This document shows, piece by piece, positions 42,729-51,842 of a DNA stretch of 64,000 nucleotides. The notes under the pieces were generated by a model. The model worked only from the letters and a program-made list of their open reading frames with translations. It was not told the DNA's origin and did no database searches. The position numbers and the translations under genes were made by a program. Positions within the stretch are counted from its first letter, which is position 1; every line of letters starts with the position of its first letter. The stretch spans positions 1-64,000 of the forward strand of contig DEKJ01000043.1 of the NCBI GenBank assembly GCA_002353825.1. The letters run 5' to 3'. The DNA is from Prevotella sp. UBA2725 (GTDB lineage Bacteria; Bacteroidota; Bacteroidia; Bacteroidales; Bacteroidaceae).

Positions 42729-43049
42729 TTTTCGGATTGATAAGTGCCTCGGAGAGGCACACTCTTTTTAACCCCAGGTAAGGAGCGTAGCGACGCAACC
42801 TGGGGTTGCGGAATAGGAGCTGATTCACTGATTTCCAGCCTCGGAGAGGCTGGCTGCGCCTTGGCGCGTTATGTTTCGTATGAGACTATCTATTAAAGAC
42901 ATAGCGCACTACGTGCAGCCTGCCTCTCCGAGGCAGAAGCTCAATTGTTACAACTCTATCCTAACATACCCTAGGCTACGTCGCTGCGCTCCTTGCCTGT
43001 TATGTAGAGTCAGCCTCTCCGAGGCTGTGTCACGCTATCAACCCGAAAA
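42729..43049. repeat. Family A palindromic element, copy A1 (~321 bp)
   Basis: It is bounded by TTTTCGGATTGATA (42729-42742) and an inverted copy at 43036-43049 (13 of 14 match). Inside lie hairpins GTGCCTCGGAGAGGCAC and CAGCCTCGGAGAGGCTG, an AACCCCAGG...CCTGGGGTT stem around a GGAGCGTAGCGACGC loop, a GCGCCTTGGCGCG hairpin, and mirrored CCTCTCCGAGG copies on the right. Only short spurious reading frames occur. It fills most of the 42635-43122 gap. Confidence 0.85.
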
Positions 43050-43122
43050 AGAGAGAGAACCATATTTTTCTACACCGTAGGGGTAACGTTAACCTGTATC
43101 GACAAAGTAATCAATCGAATCG

Positions 43123-44439
43123 TTACAGCACCTTGAGGTCCCAATGCCACTGGTCGAAATAGAGGTTGCCACCCCTCCACTCCACTTCACCGCGCTGGAA
43201 GTCGACAGTCTCGCTGCGTGGATAGGTCTTGGCAGGATAGAACGGCATGCCGTAGTCGGAGTTGACGACCATCCGCCACGAGTCGATGCCACCGAGGAAG
43301 AACCACTTCTCCTGCTCGTTCCGGGCATAAGACGGGATGCCAAACGACATGTCGACAGGCACCCACCCCACTCCTTCGAAGTAGAGCTCGCCCCAGTCGT
43401 GCATGCCCTCGTCGCCCGGATGCATCATGAACCCACTCTCGAAATGAGCCGGGATGCCACAGATGCGGCAGAGCGTGAGGAAGAGCAGCGTCACCTGGCC
43501 GCAGTCGCCATGATGGTTTTCAAGGACATATTCGGGGATGTTCTCTATCGTCGAATATTCGCGGGCTGAAGCCCAGGGGAAGTTGTCGTTGATCCACTGG
43601 AAGATGCGGCGGGCCTTCAGCAACGGGTTGGTCTCACCCCGCGTGAGACTGTCAGCTAACTGTCGAAGCCTTGGCGTGAAGACAATATGGCGGTCGCGCT
43701 CGGAGGTATATTCCTTGTAGAGCGCTGTTGAGGTGTCGTAAGGGCGTATGTCCTCCGGTTTGAGGTCGAACCAACTGCCATAGCTCGTATATTCGAACAC
43801 CTCAGAGAAGACCGTGGGCTTGCCTGCTACGGCCTTCTTCTCCATATAGACAGAGGAGTGGGCGCAGTTCTCCGGTGAGCGCTGATACTGCTTCTCACTC
43901 GTCGAGAGCAGCTTCACCTGTTGTTGTCTCGCAATGTCGGTTCTCGGGAAAGGCAGCCAGCAGCGGATTGTCTCACCTGCGGGCACAGCATCAGCCTTCA
44001 CGGTGAGCGTGTAGCGTACCTTCAACTTCTTAGGCTCTGCCAGGTGTTGCTGGTCCTTAGTGGCTCCACTGATGATCTTCGGCACATTCTCCTGATCCAC
44101 TTCCTCGTAGCCGTCGGTTGAATGGCCGTCTTTCTGCACTTTGATAGCTCTGCAAGCCTTGTCGATGCGGAACAGGTTGGGGGCAGCGTTGTGGAAGAAC
44201 CGCTTCTCACCGTCGATGACGCGCATCTCCAGTGCACCGGTCTTCTCCCATGCCGCCATCTGTGCATCGGAGACGGCAGGGATATATTTTTGTATGTATT
44301 CCTTTACTTCGTTCTCATTCTTGTTGAAATCTACGAGCAGCCGATGATGCAGGTCTGCTTCCCAGGAATAGCTTTGTGCCATAACGATCATCTGCGAAAG
44401 GATGGCGAAGGAGAACAAGATATATCGTTTGTTGTTCAT
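43123..44439 (-). CDS. Exported transglutaminase-like (papain-fold) protein
   Basis: The 438-residue protein has a signal peptide (ending VMAQ). The C-terminal half is a transglutaminase-like core with catalytic Cys in HHGDCGQVTLLF, His in GMHDWGELYF and Asp in VPVDMSFG. Bacterial members are usually peptidases or amidases, not cross-linkers. It is last in a minus-strand operon after the beta-lactamase-fold hydrolase and the symporter, consistent with work on extracytoplasmic peptides such as murein stems. Confidence 0.87.
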   Translation of the reverse strand: MNNKRYILFSFAILSQMIVMAQSYSWEADLHHRLLVDFNKNENEVKEYIQKYIPAVSDAQMAAWEKTGALEMRVIDGEKRFFHNAAPNLFRIDKACRAIKVQKDGHSTDGYEEVDQENVPKIISGATKDQQHLAEPKKLKVRYTLTVKADAVPAGETIRCWLPFPRTDIARQQQVKLLSTSEKQYQRSPENCAHSSVYMEKKAVAGKPTVFSEVFEYTSYGSWFDLKPEDIRPYDTSTALYKEYTSERDRHIVFTPRLRQLADSLTRGETNPLLKARRIFQWINDNFPWASAREYSTIENIPEYVLENHHGDCGQVTLLFLTLCRICGIPAHFESGFMMHPGDEGMHDWGELYFEGVGWVPVDMSFGIPSYARNEQEKWFFLGGIDSWRMVVNSDYGMPFYPAKTYPRSETVDFQRGEVEWRGGNLYFDQWHWDLKVL

Positions 44440-44445
44440 AAACTT

Positions 44446-45636
44446 TTATTTCATGATTGCTCCTGCCACGGCATTGGCTACATAGGAGCGCAGGGCAATG
44501 ACGTTGCCTTTGTCGTAGGGGTGCACGGCGTTGGTAAGAAGGATGATGCTGATATCATTGACCGGGTCGATGACGATGCTCGTGCCCGTGTATCCCGTGT
44601 GTCCGTAGGTCTCGGCGCTGAGCATGTCACCTTTGTTGGAGGCATAGTCGGAATAGCAATCCCATCCCGGGGTGCGTCCGAACTTAGCTGCACGGCTCGG
44701 CACAGTGCGCATGGCTTTGACGGCTGCGGGACTTAAGACACGATGACCGTTCCACGATCCTCCGTTCTGCAAGGCAGCGCAGAGCACAGCGAGGTCTTCA
44801 GCTGTTGAGAAGACTCCGGCATTGCCCGAGATGCCTCCGTTCATGACGCGCGCCAAGGGGTCATGGACAACACCGAGAAGACATTTGCCGTCAGGCTGTT
44901 TCTCCGTAGGCGCGCAGAGGCGTGCAAGCTCCTTAGAAGGGCAATAATCAGTATGCTTCATGCCCAGGATATCGAAGATATGCTGCTTGGCAAAGTCGCG
45001 AAGGTTCTCGCCGGAGATCGTTTCAATGATGCGTTGAAGCGTGATATAGTTGAGGCAGCTGTATTGGAAATCCGTTGTAGGTGCAAAGTCACGCTTGCAG
45101 TGGGAGATGTAATTGATGACACCATCGCGGTTGGGAGCTCCGTACTTTGCCTTCAATGCTTTAACGTCTGCATAAGGCGGGAGGCCGGAGATATGTGTCA
45201 TCAGGTCGATGACGCGGATCGCTGTCTCGTTGCCATCAGCGTCTTTCCAATTCTCGAATCCCGGAATATAATTGTCTACCCTATCCATGAGTCTCAGTTT
45301 GCCTTGCTCGATGAGGATCCAGGCAGAGATGGCTGTGGATACCGATTTGCTGCATGAGGCTAGGTCGAAGACTGTCTCAGTCGTCATCTTCTCGATCTTT
45401 GGCTCAATGCGCTTGTTGCCATAGGCTTTGAGATAGGCTATCTTACCGTGGCGTACCACGCAGAGCACAGCTCCGGGCGTCTTCTTATCCTTGATAGCCT
45501 TGTAGATGGCACTGTCGGCATATAACAGCTGATTAGCGCTCAGTCCTACATCAGTGGGGTCACAGTGAGTAAGTCCCTGAGCCTTGGCACATGTGATGAT
45601 GAATAATGAAAGGATGAGAAAAAGAATTATCTTCAT
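44446..45636 (-). CDS. Beta-lactamase-fold serine hydrolase
   Basis: The 396-residue protein has a signal peptide (ending CAKAQ) and the class C beta-lactamase/esterase fold: SCSKS (Ser-x-x-Lys) near residue 95, a tyrosine motif FQYSCLNY, and a C-terminal GHTGYTG (His-Thr-Gly). The usual Asn of the Tyr-x-Asn motif is replaced by Cys, which is more like DD-peptidase or family VIII esterase relatives than a true penicillinase. Six bp separate it from the transglutaminase gene. Confidence 0.88.
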   Translation of the reverse strand: MKIILFLILSLFIITCAKAQGLTHCDPTDVGLSANQLLYADSAIYKAIKDKKTPGAVLCVVRHGKIAYLKAYGNKRIEPKIEKMTTETVFDLASCSKSVSTAISAWILIEQGKLRLMDRVDNYIPGFENWKDADGNETAIRVIDLMTHISGLPPYADVKALKAKYGAPNRDGVINYISHCKRDFAPTTDFQYSCLNYITLQRIIETISGENLRDFAKQHIFDILGMKHTDYCPSKELARLCAPTEKQPDGKCLLGVVHDPLARVMNGGISGNAGVFSTAEDLAVLCAALQNGGSWNGHRVLSPAAVKAMRTVPSRAAKFGRTPGWDCYSDYASNKGDMLSAETYGHTGYTGTSIVIDPVNDISIILLTNAVHPYDKGNVIALRSYVANAVAGAIMK

Positions 45637-45652
45637 ATCTTGTAATTTGTAG

Positions 45653-47098
45653 TTATTTCTTTTTTATGAGCAGGCAAAGACCAATGAACGTGAAGAGTGC
45701 ATTGAAGATCAGCAGCTCGTAGCTGAACTTGTAGCCATTGAACCACGCCTCCGAATTCTCTTGCAGAATGAAGCAGAGGATAGGAGAAACAATGGCGACA
45801 AGCGGCACGTAGCGGTCGTTGGTCTGCTTCTTCGTAAGAATGCCAAAAGCGAACATGCCAAGGATGGGGCCATAGGTGTAACTTGCGAGGATATAGACCG
45901 CATCGATCACGCTCGTATTGTTCAACAGTCCGAACACAAAGATGACGATTGCCATGAGCAGCGCCATTCCCGCGTGTACTTTCTGACGTGTCCTAGTCAG
46001 TGCTGTCTCATTGTTCTCTTTCTTATCAGCTCCAAGGATGTCGAGCGTGAACGAGGTCGTGAGAGCTGTCAGGGCTGAGCCTGCTGCTGAATAGGCAGCG
46101 GAGAAGAGGCCGACAATAAAGAGTATTCCTACGATGACCGGAAGATAATGACTCGTGGCTACAGCCGGGAAGAGCGTATCTCCTGTGTCCTTGATTCCTA
46201 CTTTTGCGGCGAAGAGATAGAGCAGGACGCCGAGCATGAGGAAGAGAAGATTGATGAAGAACTGACAGACGATGCTTACCATCATGTTCTTCTGTGAATC
46301 TTTATAGTTCTTGCAGCTCAGGTTGCGTTGCATCATGTCCTGGTCAAGGCCCGTGGTCGCTATCATCGTGAAGATGCCGGCGATAAACTGCTTGAAGAAG
46401 TAACGTTTGTCGTTGACGTCATCAAAGAAGAAGATCTGGCTCATCTTGTTATGGGTGATAGCACCCACCATTCCTTGGAATCCCAGATTCATCTCTGAGG
46501 ATATGAAGACGATGCAAAGAACTACCGAGAGAATCAGACAGAGCGACTTGAGTACATCGGTCCAGATAACCGACTTGACGCCTCCACGGAAGGTGTAAAG
46601 CCAGACGAGCAGTACCGTGACAATGACATTAAGGATGAAAGGTAGGTGAAGGGGTTCAAAAACCAATAACTGCAGCGTTAGACAGACGAGGAAAAGTCTT
46701 ACCGATGCACCCAGCATCTTGGAGATGAAGAAGAACCACGCTCCTGTCTTATGAGAACGGGCTCCGAAGCGGTCTTCGAGATACTGATAGACGGAGACGA
46801 GTTTCATCTTATAGAACAAGGGGACGAGGACAAAAGCGATGATAAACTGTCCGACCACGAAGCCCATCACCATCTGCATATAGGAGAAACTCTTCTCTGC
46901 CACCATGCCAGGCACAGAGACAAAGGTGACACCGGAGAGGAACGATCCCATCGTAGCGATGGCCACCAGGAACCAAGGCTGCTTCCTTCCACCTACGAAG
47001 AATCCCTGGTTGTCGGTCTTACGCCCGGCAAGCCACGACACGGTAAAGAGCACGATAAAGTAGGCAAGTATTGTTAGTGTTACAGTTAATGGACTCAT
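45653..47098 (-). CDS. Sodium:solute symporter (SSS family)
   Basis: The 481-residue protein has about 13 membrane helices and conserved SSS segments (WLAGRKTDNQGFFVGGRKQPW, GGVKSVIWTDVLKSL, and a TTGLDQDMMQRNLSCKN loop). The substrate is not readable. Its place beside murein hydrolases, divergent from a NamZ-type muramidase, suggests uptake of an amino sugar, MurNAc or muropeptide. It is first gene of the minus-strand operon. Confidence 0.9.
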   Translation of the reverse strand: MSPLTVTLTILAYFIVLFTVSWLAGRKTDNQGFFVGGRKQPWFLVAIATMGSFLSGVTFVSVPGMVAEKSFSYMQMVMGFVVGQFIIAFVLVPLFYKMKLVSVYQYLEDRFGARSHKTGAWFFFISKMLGASVRLFLVCLTLQLLVFEPLHLPFILNVIVTVLLVWLYTFRGGVKSVIWTDVLKSLCLILSVVLCIVFISSEMNLGFQGMVGAITHNKMSQIFFFDDVNDKRYFFKQFIAGIFTMIATTGLDQDMMQRNLSCKNYKDSQKNMMVSIVCQFFINLLFLMLGVLLYLFAAKVGIKDTGDTLFPAVATSHYLPVIVGILFIVGLFSAAYSAAGSALTALTTSFTLDILGADKKENNETALTRTRQKVHAGMALLMAIVIFVFGLLNNTSVIDAVYILASYTYGPILGMFAFGILTKKQTNDRYVPLVAIVSPILCFILQENSEAWFNGYKFSYELLIFNALFTFIGLCLLIKKK

Positions 47099-47128
47099 GG
47101 GATTAAGTTATATAATTGTTAATTATCG

Positions 47129-47189
47129 CAAAGTTAATGCTTTTTATAAGAAAATTCTAAAGATATTACGTTAAAGTTTTTTATATTTG
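47129..47189. promoter_or_regulatory. Divergent promoter boxes, symporter operon / NamZ
   Basis: TAACTTTG on the minus strand (47129-47136) faces the symporter operon, and TATATTTG on the plus strand (47182-47189) faces the NamZ gene. The shared 114-bp region could co-regulate both. Confidence 0.5.
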
Positions 47190-47212
47190 CAACTATAAAG
47201 AACTTTTTGCTT

Positions 47213-48391
47213 ATGAGGCATCATTCTAGACCTATATTTAAGATATTAGCTTTCTTTCTCTTGTTCCTTCTTGCAGAAGATATTCACGCTAATGTTATTA
47301 CGGGGGCAGAGCAGACAAACCTATATCTCAGGTTGCTCAAGGGCAAGCGTGTAGCGCTTTTCTCCAACCAGACGGGACGGATAGGTAATCGGCTGACCTT
47401 GGACGTGCTGCTTGAGCATCATGTGAATGTGGTGACGGTGTTCTCACCGGAACATGGGTTCAGAGGGAAAGCGGATGCCGGAGAAAAGGTGAGTTCTTCT
47501 GTTGATGAGCAGACAGGCGTGCGCGTCTTTTCTCTTTATGGTGCTTCCAAGAACGCTCCCGATGACGCAGAAATGAAGAAGATAGATGTCATCGTAACTG
47601 ACATCCAGGATGTGGGCCTGCGCTTCTACACCTATTATATAACGATGATGCAACTGATGAACCGCTGTGCGGAGTGTGGGAAAGAGATGATCGTGCTCGA
47701 CCGCCCCAATCCGAACGGATTCTATGTTGACGGACCTATATTGGACATGAAGTACGCCTCGGGTGTCGGAGCCTTGCCTATCCCTGTCGTACACGGCATG
47801 ACACTTGGTGAGCTGGCGCGGATGATCAATGGTGAGCATTGGCTCAAGTCGGGAAAGACATGCAAACTGAAGGTTATCCCTTGCAAGAACTATACCCATC
47901 AGACTAGGTATGTCTTGCCGGTGGCTCCTTCTCCTAATCTCCCGAACATGAAATCGGTATATCTCTACCCTTCCCTTTGTTATTTTGAGGCTACACCCGT
48001 GAGTGTGGGGCGTGGAACAGACAAGGCTTTCCAGATCTTCGGACACCCGGATATGAAAGGCTATGCATTCACCTTTACTCCGGAGAGTCGCGTGGGTGCC
48101 AAGAATCCGCCGTTGTTGGGACAAGTCTGCTATGGTAGGGATTTAAGCCAGATGAGTGATTCTGCGATCTGGGGCCGCAAGATAGACCTTACTTATCTTA
48201 TAGAGGCTTACCATGCCTTAAATATCGGTGACCGATTCTTCACCTCGTTCTTTGAGAAACTGATGGGTGTCGATTATGTCCGGAAGATGATAGAGCAAGG
48301 GAAAGACGCTGATGAGATCGGCAAGATGTGGCAAGATGACGTAGCTAAGTTTAAAAAACAACGTAAAAAGTATCTTTTGTATAAAGAATAA
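47213..48391 (+). CDS. namZ: NamZ-type (DUF1343, GH171) exo-beta-N-acetylmuramidase
   Basis: The start is set at ATG 47213 (MRHHSRPIFKILAFFLLFLLAEDIHA), giving 392 residues with a signal peptide; a TTG two codons earlier is less likely. The DUF1343 hallmarks are clear: VALFSNQTGR, FSPEHGFRGKADAGE, DVGLRFYTYY, VLDRPNPNG, VGRGTDKAFQ. Characterised members release terminal MurNAc from peptidoglycan glycan chains. It is divergent from the symporter operon and followed by SusC/SusD. Confidence 0.9.
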   Translation: MRHHSRPIFKILAFFLLFLLAEDIHANVITGAEQTNLYLRLLKGKRVALFSNQTGRIGNRLTLDVLLEHHVNVVTVFSPEHGFRGKADAGEKVSSSVDEQTGVRVFSLYGASKNAPDDAEMKKIDVIVTDIQDVGLRFYTYYITMMQLMNRCAECGKEMIVLDRPNPNGFYVDGPILDMKYASGVGALPIPVVHGMTLGELARMINGEHWLKSGKTCKLKVIPCKNYTHQTRYVLPVAPSPNLPNMKSVYLYPSLCYFEATPVSVGRGTDKAFQIFGHPDMKGYAFTFTPESRVGAKNPPLLGQVCYGRDLSQMSDSAIWGRKIDLTYLIEAYHALNIGDRFFTSFFEKLMGVDYVRKMIEQGKDADEIGKMWQDDVAKFKKQRKKYLLYKE

Positions 48392-48422
48392 TTTCGTTAA
48401 ACAAAAAAAGTTCAAAAAATAG

Positions 48423-48453
48423 TTGTTGCTTTGATAATTTTATCATATCTTTG
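48423..48453 (+). promoter_or_regulatory. susC promoter
   Basis: TTG (48423-48425), a 20-bp spacer, then TATCTTTG (48446-48453). The leader to the ATG is about 52 bases. SusC/D therefore has its own promoter and is not simply a continuation of namZ. Confidence 0.6.
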
Positions 48454-48511
48454 CAACAGTTATTACTAAACTATTTGCTTAATATAGTCTAACCCTGTAA
48501 AATAATGAATT

Positions 48512-51500
48512 ATGAGGAAACCTAACCTTTTTGCACAGGCTCTCATGATGTCAATGGGCTTTATGTTTGTACCAACCCTATCCATATCCGCAAGGACTCA
48601 GATGGTACAGCAGAACACGGTGACAGCTTCGGGAACTGTAGTAGATGCCAAGGGTGAGCCAGTGATTGGCGCCACTGTCCTTGAAGAAGGTACTACTAAC
48701 GGCACTGTGACGGATGCCAATGGTCATTTTACACTCAAGACATCGCACAATGCACAGCTTCGTATTTCTTACCTCGGATATCAAACTGTTATGATGAAGG
48801 CTAAATCACAGATGACAGTAGAGATGAGCGAGGATAATAATCAGCTCAATGAAGTCGTCGTTGTGGGTTATGGTCTGCAAAAGAAGGTAGATATCACGGG
48901 TGCAGTGTCCAACATTGATGTAAACAAGGCTATAGCCTCACGGCCTATTACCGATGTAGCTAAGGCCCTGCAGGGTGTCTCACCCGGCCTGACAATTACT
49001 AACCAAACAGGTGGCATCGGCACATCTTCGAAGATACGTCTGCGTGGAAGTATTGGATCTCTGAGTGCCACGGAAGGTACGCAGCCGCTTATTCTTGTAG
49101 ATAACGTTGAGGTACCCGATATCAATCTTGTTAATCCTGATGATATTGAAAGTATCTCCGTTCTGAAGGATGCTGCTTCAGCTTCGATTTATGGTACGCG
49201 AGCTGCATGGGGTGTAATTCTTATCACTACAAAGAAAGGAAGTGATACAAATCGTGTTCGTGTAACTTACAGTGATAACTTTGCGTGGAACACACCGACA
49301 AAAATGCCGGAGCTAGCTTCTACAGTAGACAACGCTAAATTTATTCTTGCAGTAGCTAACCGTTTGGGTACTGACCATGCTTCTAGCATTGGTTACTATG
49401 TTGACGAGTATGCTCTTGGAAAAATGCAGGACTGGCTCAATAAGTACGGTGGAATGTCTGAGTCGGAGCTTGGTGAGATGCAAGAGGGTCGTGACTTTGA
49501 GATCAAAGACGGACATACCTATTTCTATCGTTCTTTCGATCCTATTAATGAGTTTACACGTAAGTGGACCCCGCAACAGAACCACAATATCTCTATCGTT
49601 GGTGGCAATCGTAATACCACCTATAATATATCGGGTTCATACCTCACGCAAAAGGGCATCATGAAGTATAACACCGATAAGTTCTCGCGTTATACACTCA
49701 CAAGTAATATCACAACAAAGATCCGTGATTGGTGGAGCGTGCATACAAATGTCATGTTCTCTCAGGAGAAGAATGATCAGCCCTATCGTTTTACTTCGGG
49801 ACAGTATGATGCTTGGTTCTATCTCTTACGCTGGCCTCGTTGGTATCCTTATGCTACCTATCAGGGTAAGCCTTTCCGCTCTGCAGTAACTGATATCAAG
49901 AACGGCAACCGTGAAAATATGCGCACTTCGTATATCCGTGCGAATGTCGGAACAGAGCTGAACCCATTGAAGGGATTAACCGTGAACTTTGATTACACGT
50001 TCGGCTATGTCAACTATGCGCAAAAGCGTAATGGTGGCACTGTGATGGCTTACAACATGTTTGCTTCGGCTCCGTTCAGCAACTACACTGACATATATGG
50101 CTCTACGCACAACCGTGTGGTACAGACCTCTCAGTATAATTTCCAGAACATTTTCAAGGGATATGCTACTTATGCCTTTGATGTGGCTACCGATCACCAC
50201 TTTAAGATAATGGCTGGTATGGATGCAGAGACACGTCGTCGCACCTCTCACTACTCTGAACGTCGTGGCCTTATCAGCGTTACTTTACCGGAGATAGCCC
50301 TTGCTACGGGAGATCAGTATAGTTACAACAGTGCGTATAGTTATAACAATGACTTCTCTGCTGCCGGCTTCTTCGGTCGTTTGAATTACGATTATCTCAA
50401 TCGTTACCTCTTAGAGTTCAATCTTCGTCGTGACGGTTCCTCTCGCTTCCCAGATGGACACAAATGGGCTTGGTTCCCTTCGTTCTCTGCAGGATGGCGT
50501 GCTAGTGAAGAGAAGTTTTTCAATTGGGCTAAACCGACACTCTCCAACCTAAAGATTCGTGGATCATGGGGTACAATTGGTAACCAGGATGTTGCTGCCA
50601 ACTCCTTTATCTCTACAATGTCGACTCGAAACTCTGGATGGGTGGTCAATAATTTACAAGTATTGAGCCTCAGTTCACCCAGTGTCGTTTCTTCCTCACT
50701 TACATGGGAGCGCGTGTCTACGCTAGATCTTGGTCTTGATGCAGGTTTCTTCAACAATGACTTGAACCTTACGTTCGACTGGTATCGCCGAGTTACATCT
50801 GATATGCACACTGCTGGTGAACAGCTTCCTGCAACGTTTGGTGCCAGTGTTCCTAAGATCAACTACGGTGAGATGACAGGAAAAGGCTTTGAACTTGGCA
50901 TCAACTACCAGCACCGTTTCACCAATGGTCTGGGTATTAACCTTGCTGCTACGCTATCTAACGTAACGGAGAAGATCACAAAGTACAATAAGGAAGACCG
51001 CAATATCTATGGCTATTATGAAGGAAAGACCCTTGGTGAGATATGGGGGTACGAGACTGATCGTCTCTTCCAAAAAGACGACTTCAATGAAGATGGAACA
51101 CTGAAAGAAGGTATCCCTTCACAGTCGCTCTATGAAAAGGGATCATTCAAGTTCGGTCCGGGCGATGTGAAATACAAGGATCTCGACGGTGACGGAAAAA
51201 TTACTTATGGAAAGAATACTGTTGAAGATCACGGCGATCTGAAGGTCATCGGTAATTCTCTGCCTAAGTATGAGTATAGCTTTACGATTGGAGCAGACTG
51301 GAAAGGTATCGACTTCTCTATGTTCTTCCAGGGCGTAGGTAAGCACGACTATTGGGGCTATGGATCTGTCGTTATTCCAGGTGGAGGTTCTTCTTATTCC
51401 GACTCATTCTTCGCTCATCAGACCGATTACTGGACGGAGGGCAACACGGATGCTTTCTATCCGCGTCCTTACAATATGGCATGGCAGACCAATGCTTATA

Positions 51501-51787
51501 ACTTCCTCACACAGACCCGCTATTTGCTCAACATGGCTTATCTGAGATGTAAAAATCTCACTGTGGGTTATACGCTTCCCGATGCATGGATGAAGAAGAT
51601 CTATATGCAGAAGATTCGTATCTACTTCTCTGCTGAGAATCTCTTTGAGATCACTCATCTGCATGGAGTGCCTGTTGATCCGGAAGCTACCGATTATAAG
51701 ACAGGTTACGGTTCTGGTTCTTGGTCTTTTGGCCGTAGTTATCCTTATAGCCGCACTGTTAGTTTCGGTTTGCAAGCAACATTCTAA
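48512..51787 (+). CDS. SusC/RagA-family TonB-dependent outer membrane transporter
   Basis: The 1091-residue protein has a signal peptide, a CarboxypepD_reg-like N-terminal domain (~38-115, SGTVVDAKGEPVIGATVLEE), a TonB box region and plug (EVVVVGYGLQKKVDITGAVS; NPDDIESISVLKDAASASIYG), and a beta-barrel ending VSFGLQATF. It imports oligomeric ligands with the partner SusD. No STN domain, hybrid two-component system or sigma/anti-sigma gene sits next to it, so regulation and substrate are not given by the immediate context. Confidence 0.95.
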   Translation: MRKPNLFAQALMMSMGFMFVPTLSISARTQMVQQNTVTASGTVVDAKGEPVIGATVLEEGTTNGTVTDANGHFTLKTSHNAQLRISYLGYQTVMMKAKSQMTVEMSEDNNQLNEVVVVGYGLQKKVDITGAVSNIDVNKAIASRPITDVAKALQGVSPGLTITNQTGGIGTSSKIRLRGSIGSLSATEGTQPLILVDNVEVPDINLVNPDDIESISVLKDAASASIYGTRAAWGVILITTKKGSDTNRVRVTYSDNFAWNTPTKMPELASTVDNAKFILAVANRLGTDHASSIGYYVDEYALGKMQDWLNKYGGMSESELGEMQEGRDFEIKDGHTYFYRSFDPINEFTRKWTPQQNHNISIVGGNRNTTYNISGSYLTQKGIMKYNTDKFSRYTLTSNITTKIRDWWSVHTNVMFSQEKNDQPYRFTSGQYDAWFYLLRWPRWYPYATYQGKPFRSAVTDIKNGNRENMRTSYIRANVGTELNPLKGLTVNFDYTFGYVNYAQKRNGGTVMAYNMFASAPFSNYTDIYGSTHNRVVQTSQYNFQNIFKGYATYAFDVATDHHFKIMAGMDAETRRRTSHYSERRGLISVTLPEIALATGDQYSYNSAYSYNNDFSAAGFFGRLNYDYLNRYLLEFNLRRDGSSRFPDGHKWAWFPSFSAGWRASEEKFFNWAKPTLSNLKIRGSWGTIGNQDVAANSFISTMSTRNSGWVVNNLQVLSLSSPSVVSSSLTWERVSTLDLGLDAGFFNNDLNLTFDWYRRVTSDMHTAGEQLPATFGASVPKINYGEMTGKGFELGINYQHRFTNGLGINLAATLSNVTEKITKYNKEDRNIYGYYEGKTLGEIWGYETDRLFQKDDFNEDGTLKEGIPSQSLYEKGSFKFGPGDVKYKDLDGDGKITYGKNTVEDHGDLKVIGNSLPKYEYSFTIGADWKGIDFSMFFQGVGKHDYWGYGSVVIPGGGSSYSDSFFAHQTDYWTEGNTDAFYPRPYNMAWQTNAYNFLTQTRYLLNMAYLRCKNLTVGYTLPDAWMKKIYMQKIRIYFSAENLFEITHLHGVPVDPEATDYKTGYGSGSWSFGRSYPYSRTVSFGLQATF

Positions 51788-51842
51788 GGCTTGATATTAC
51801 TGTTTATGCATTTTCAATTGACAATATAATAGTATTTTATAT

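Noticed and set aside
42871..43080. Short ORF in repeat A1, with similar ones in A2 and A3
   Set aside because: The similarity between copies follows from the repeat DNA itself; no start signal, and the frames break in A3.
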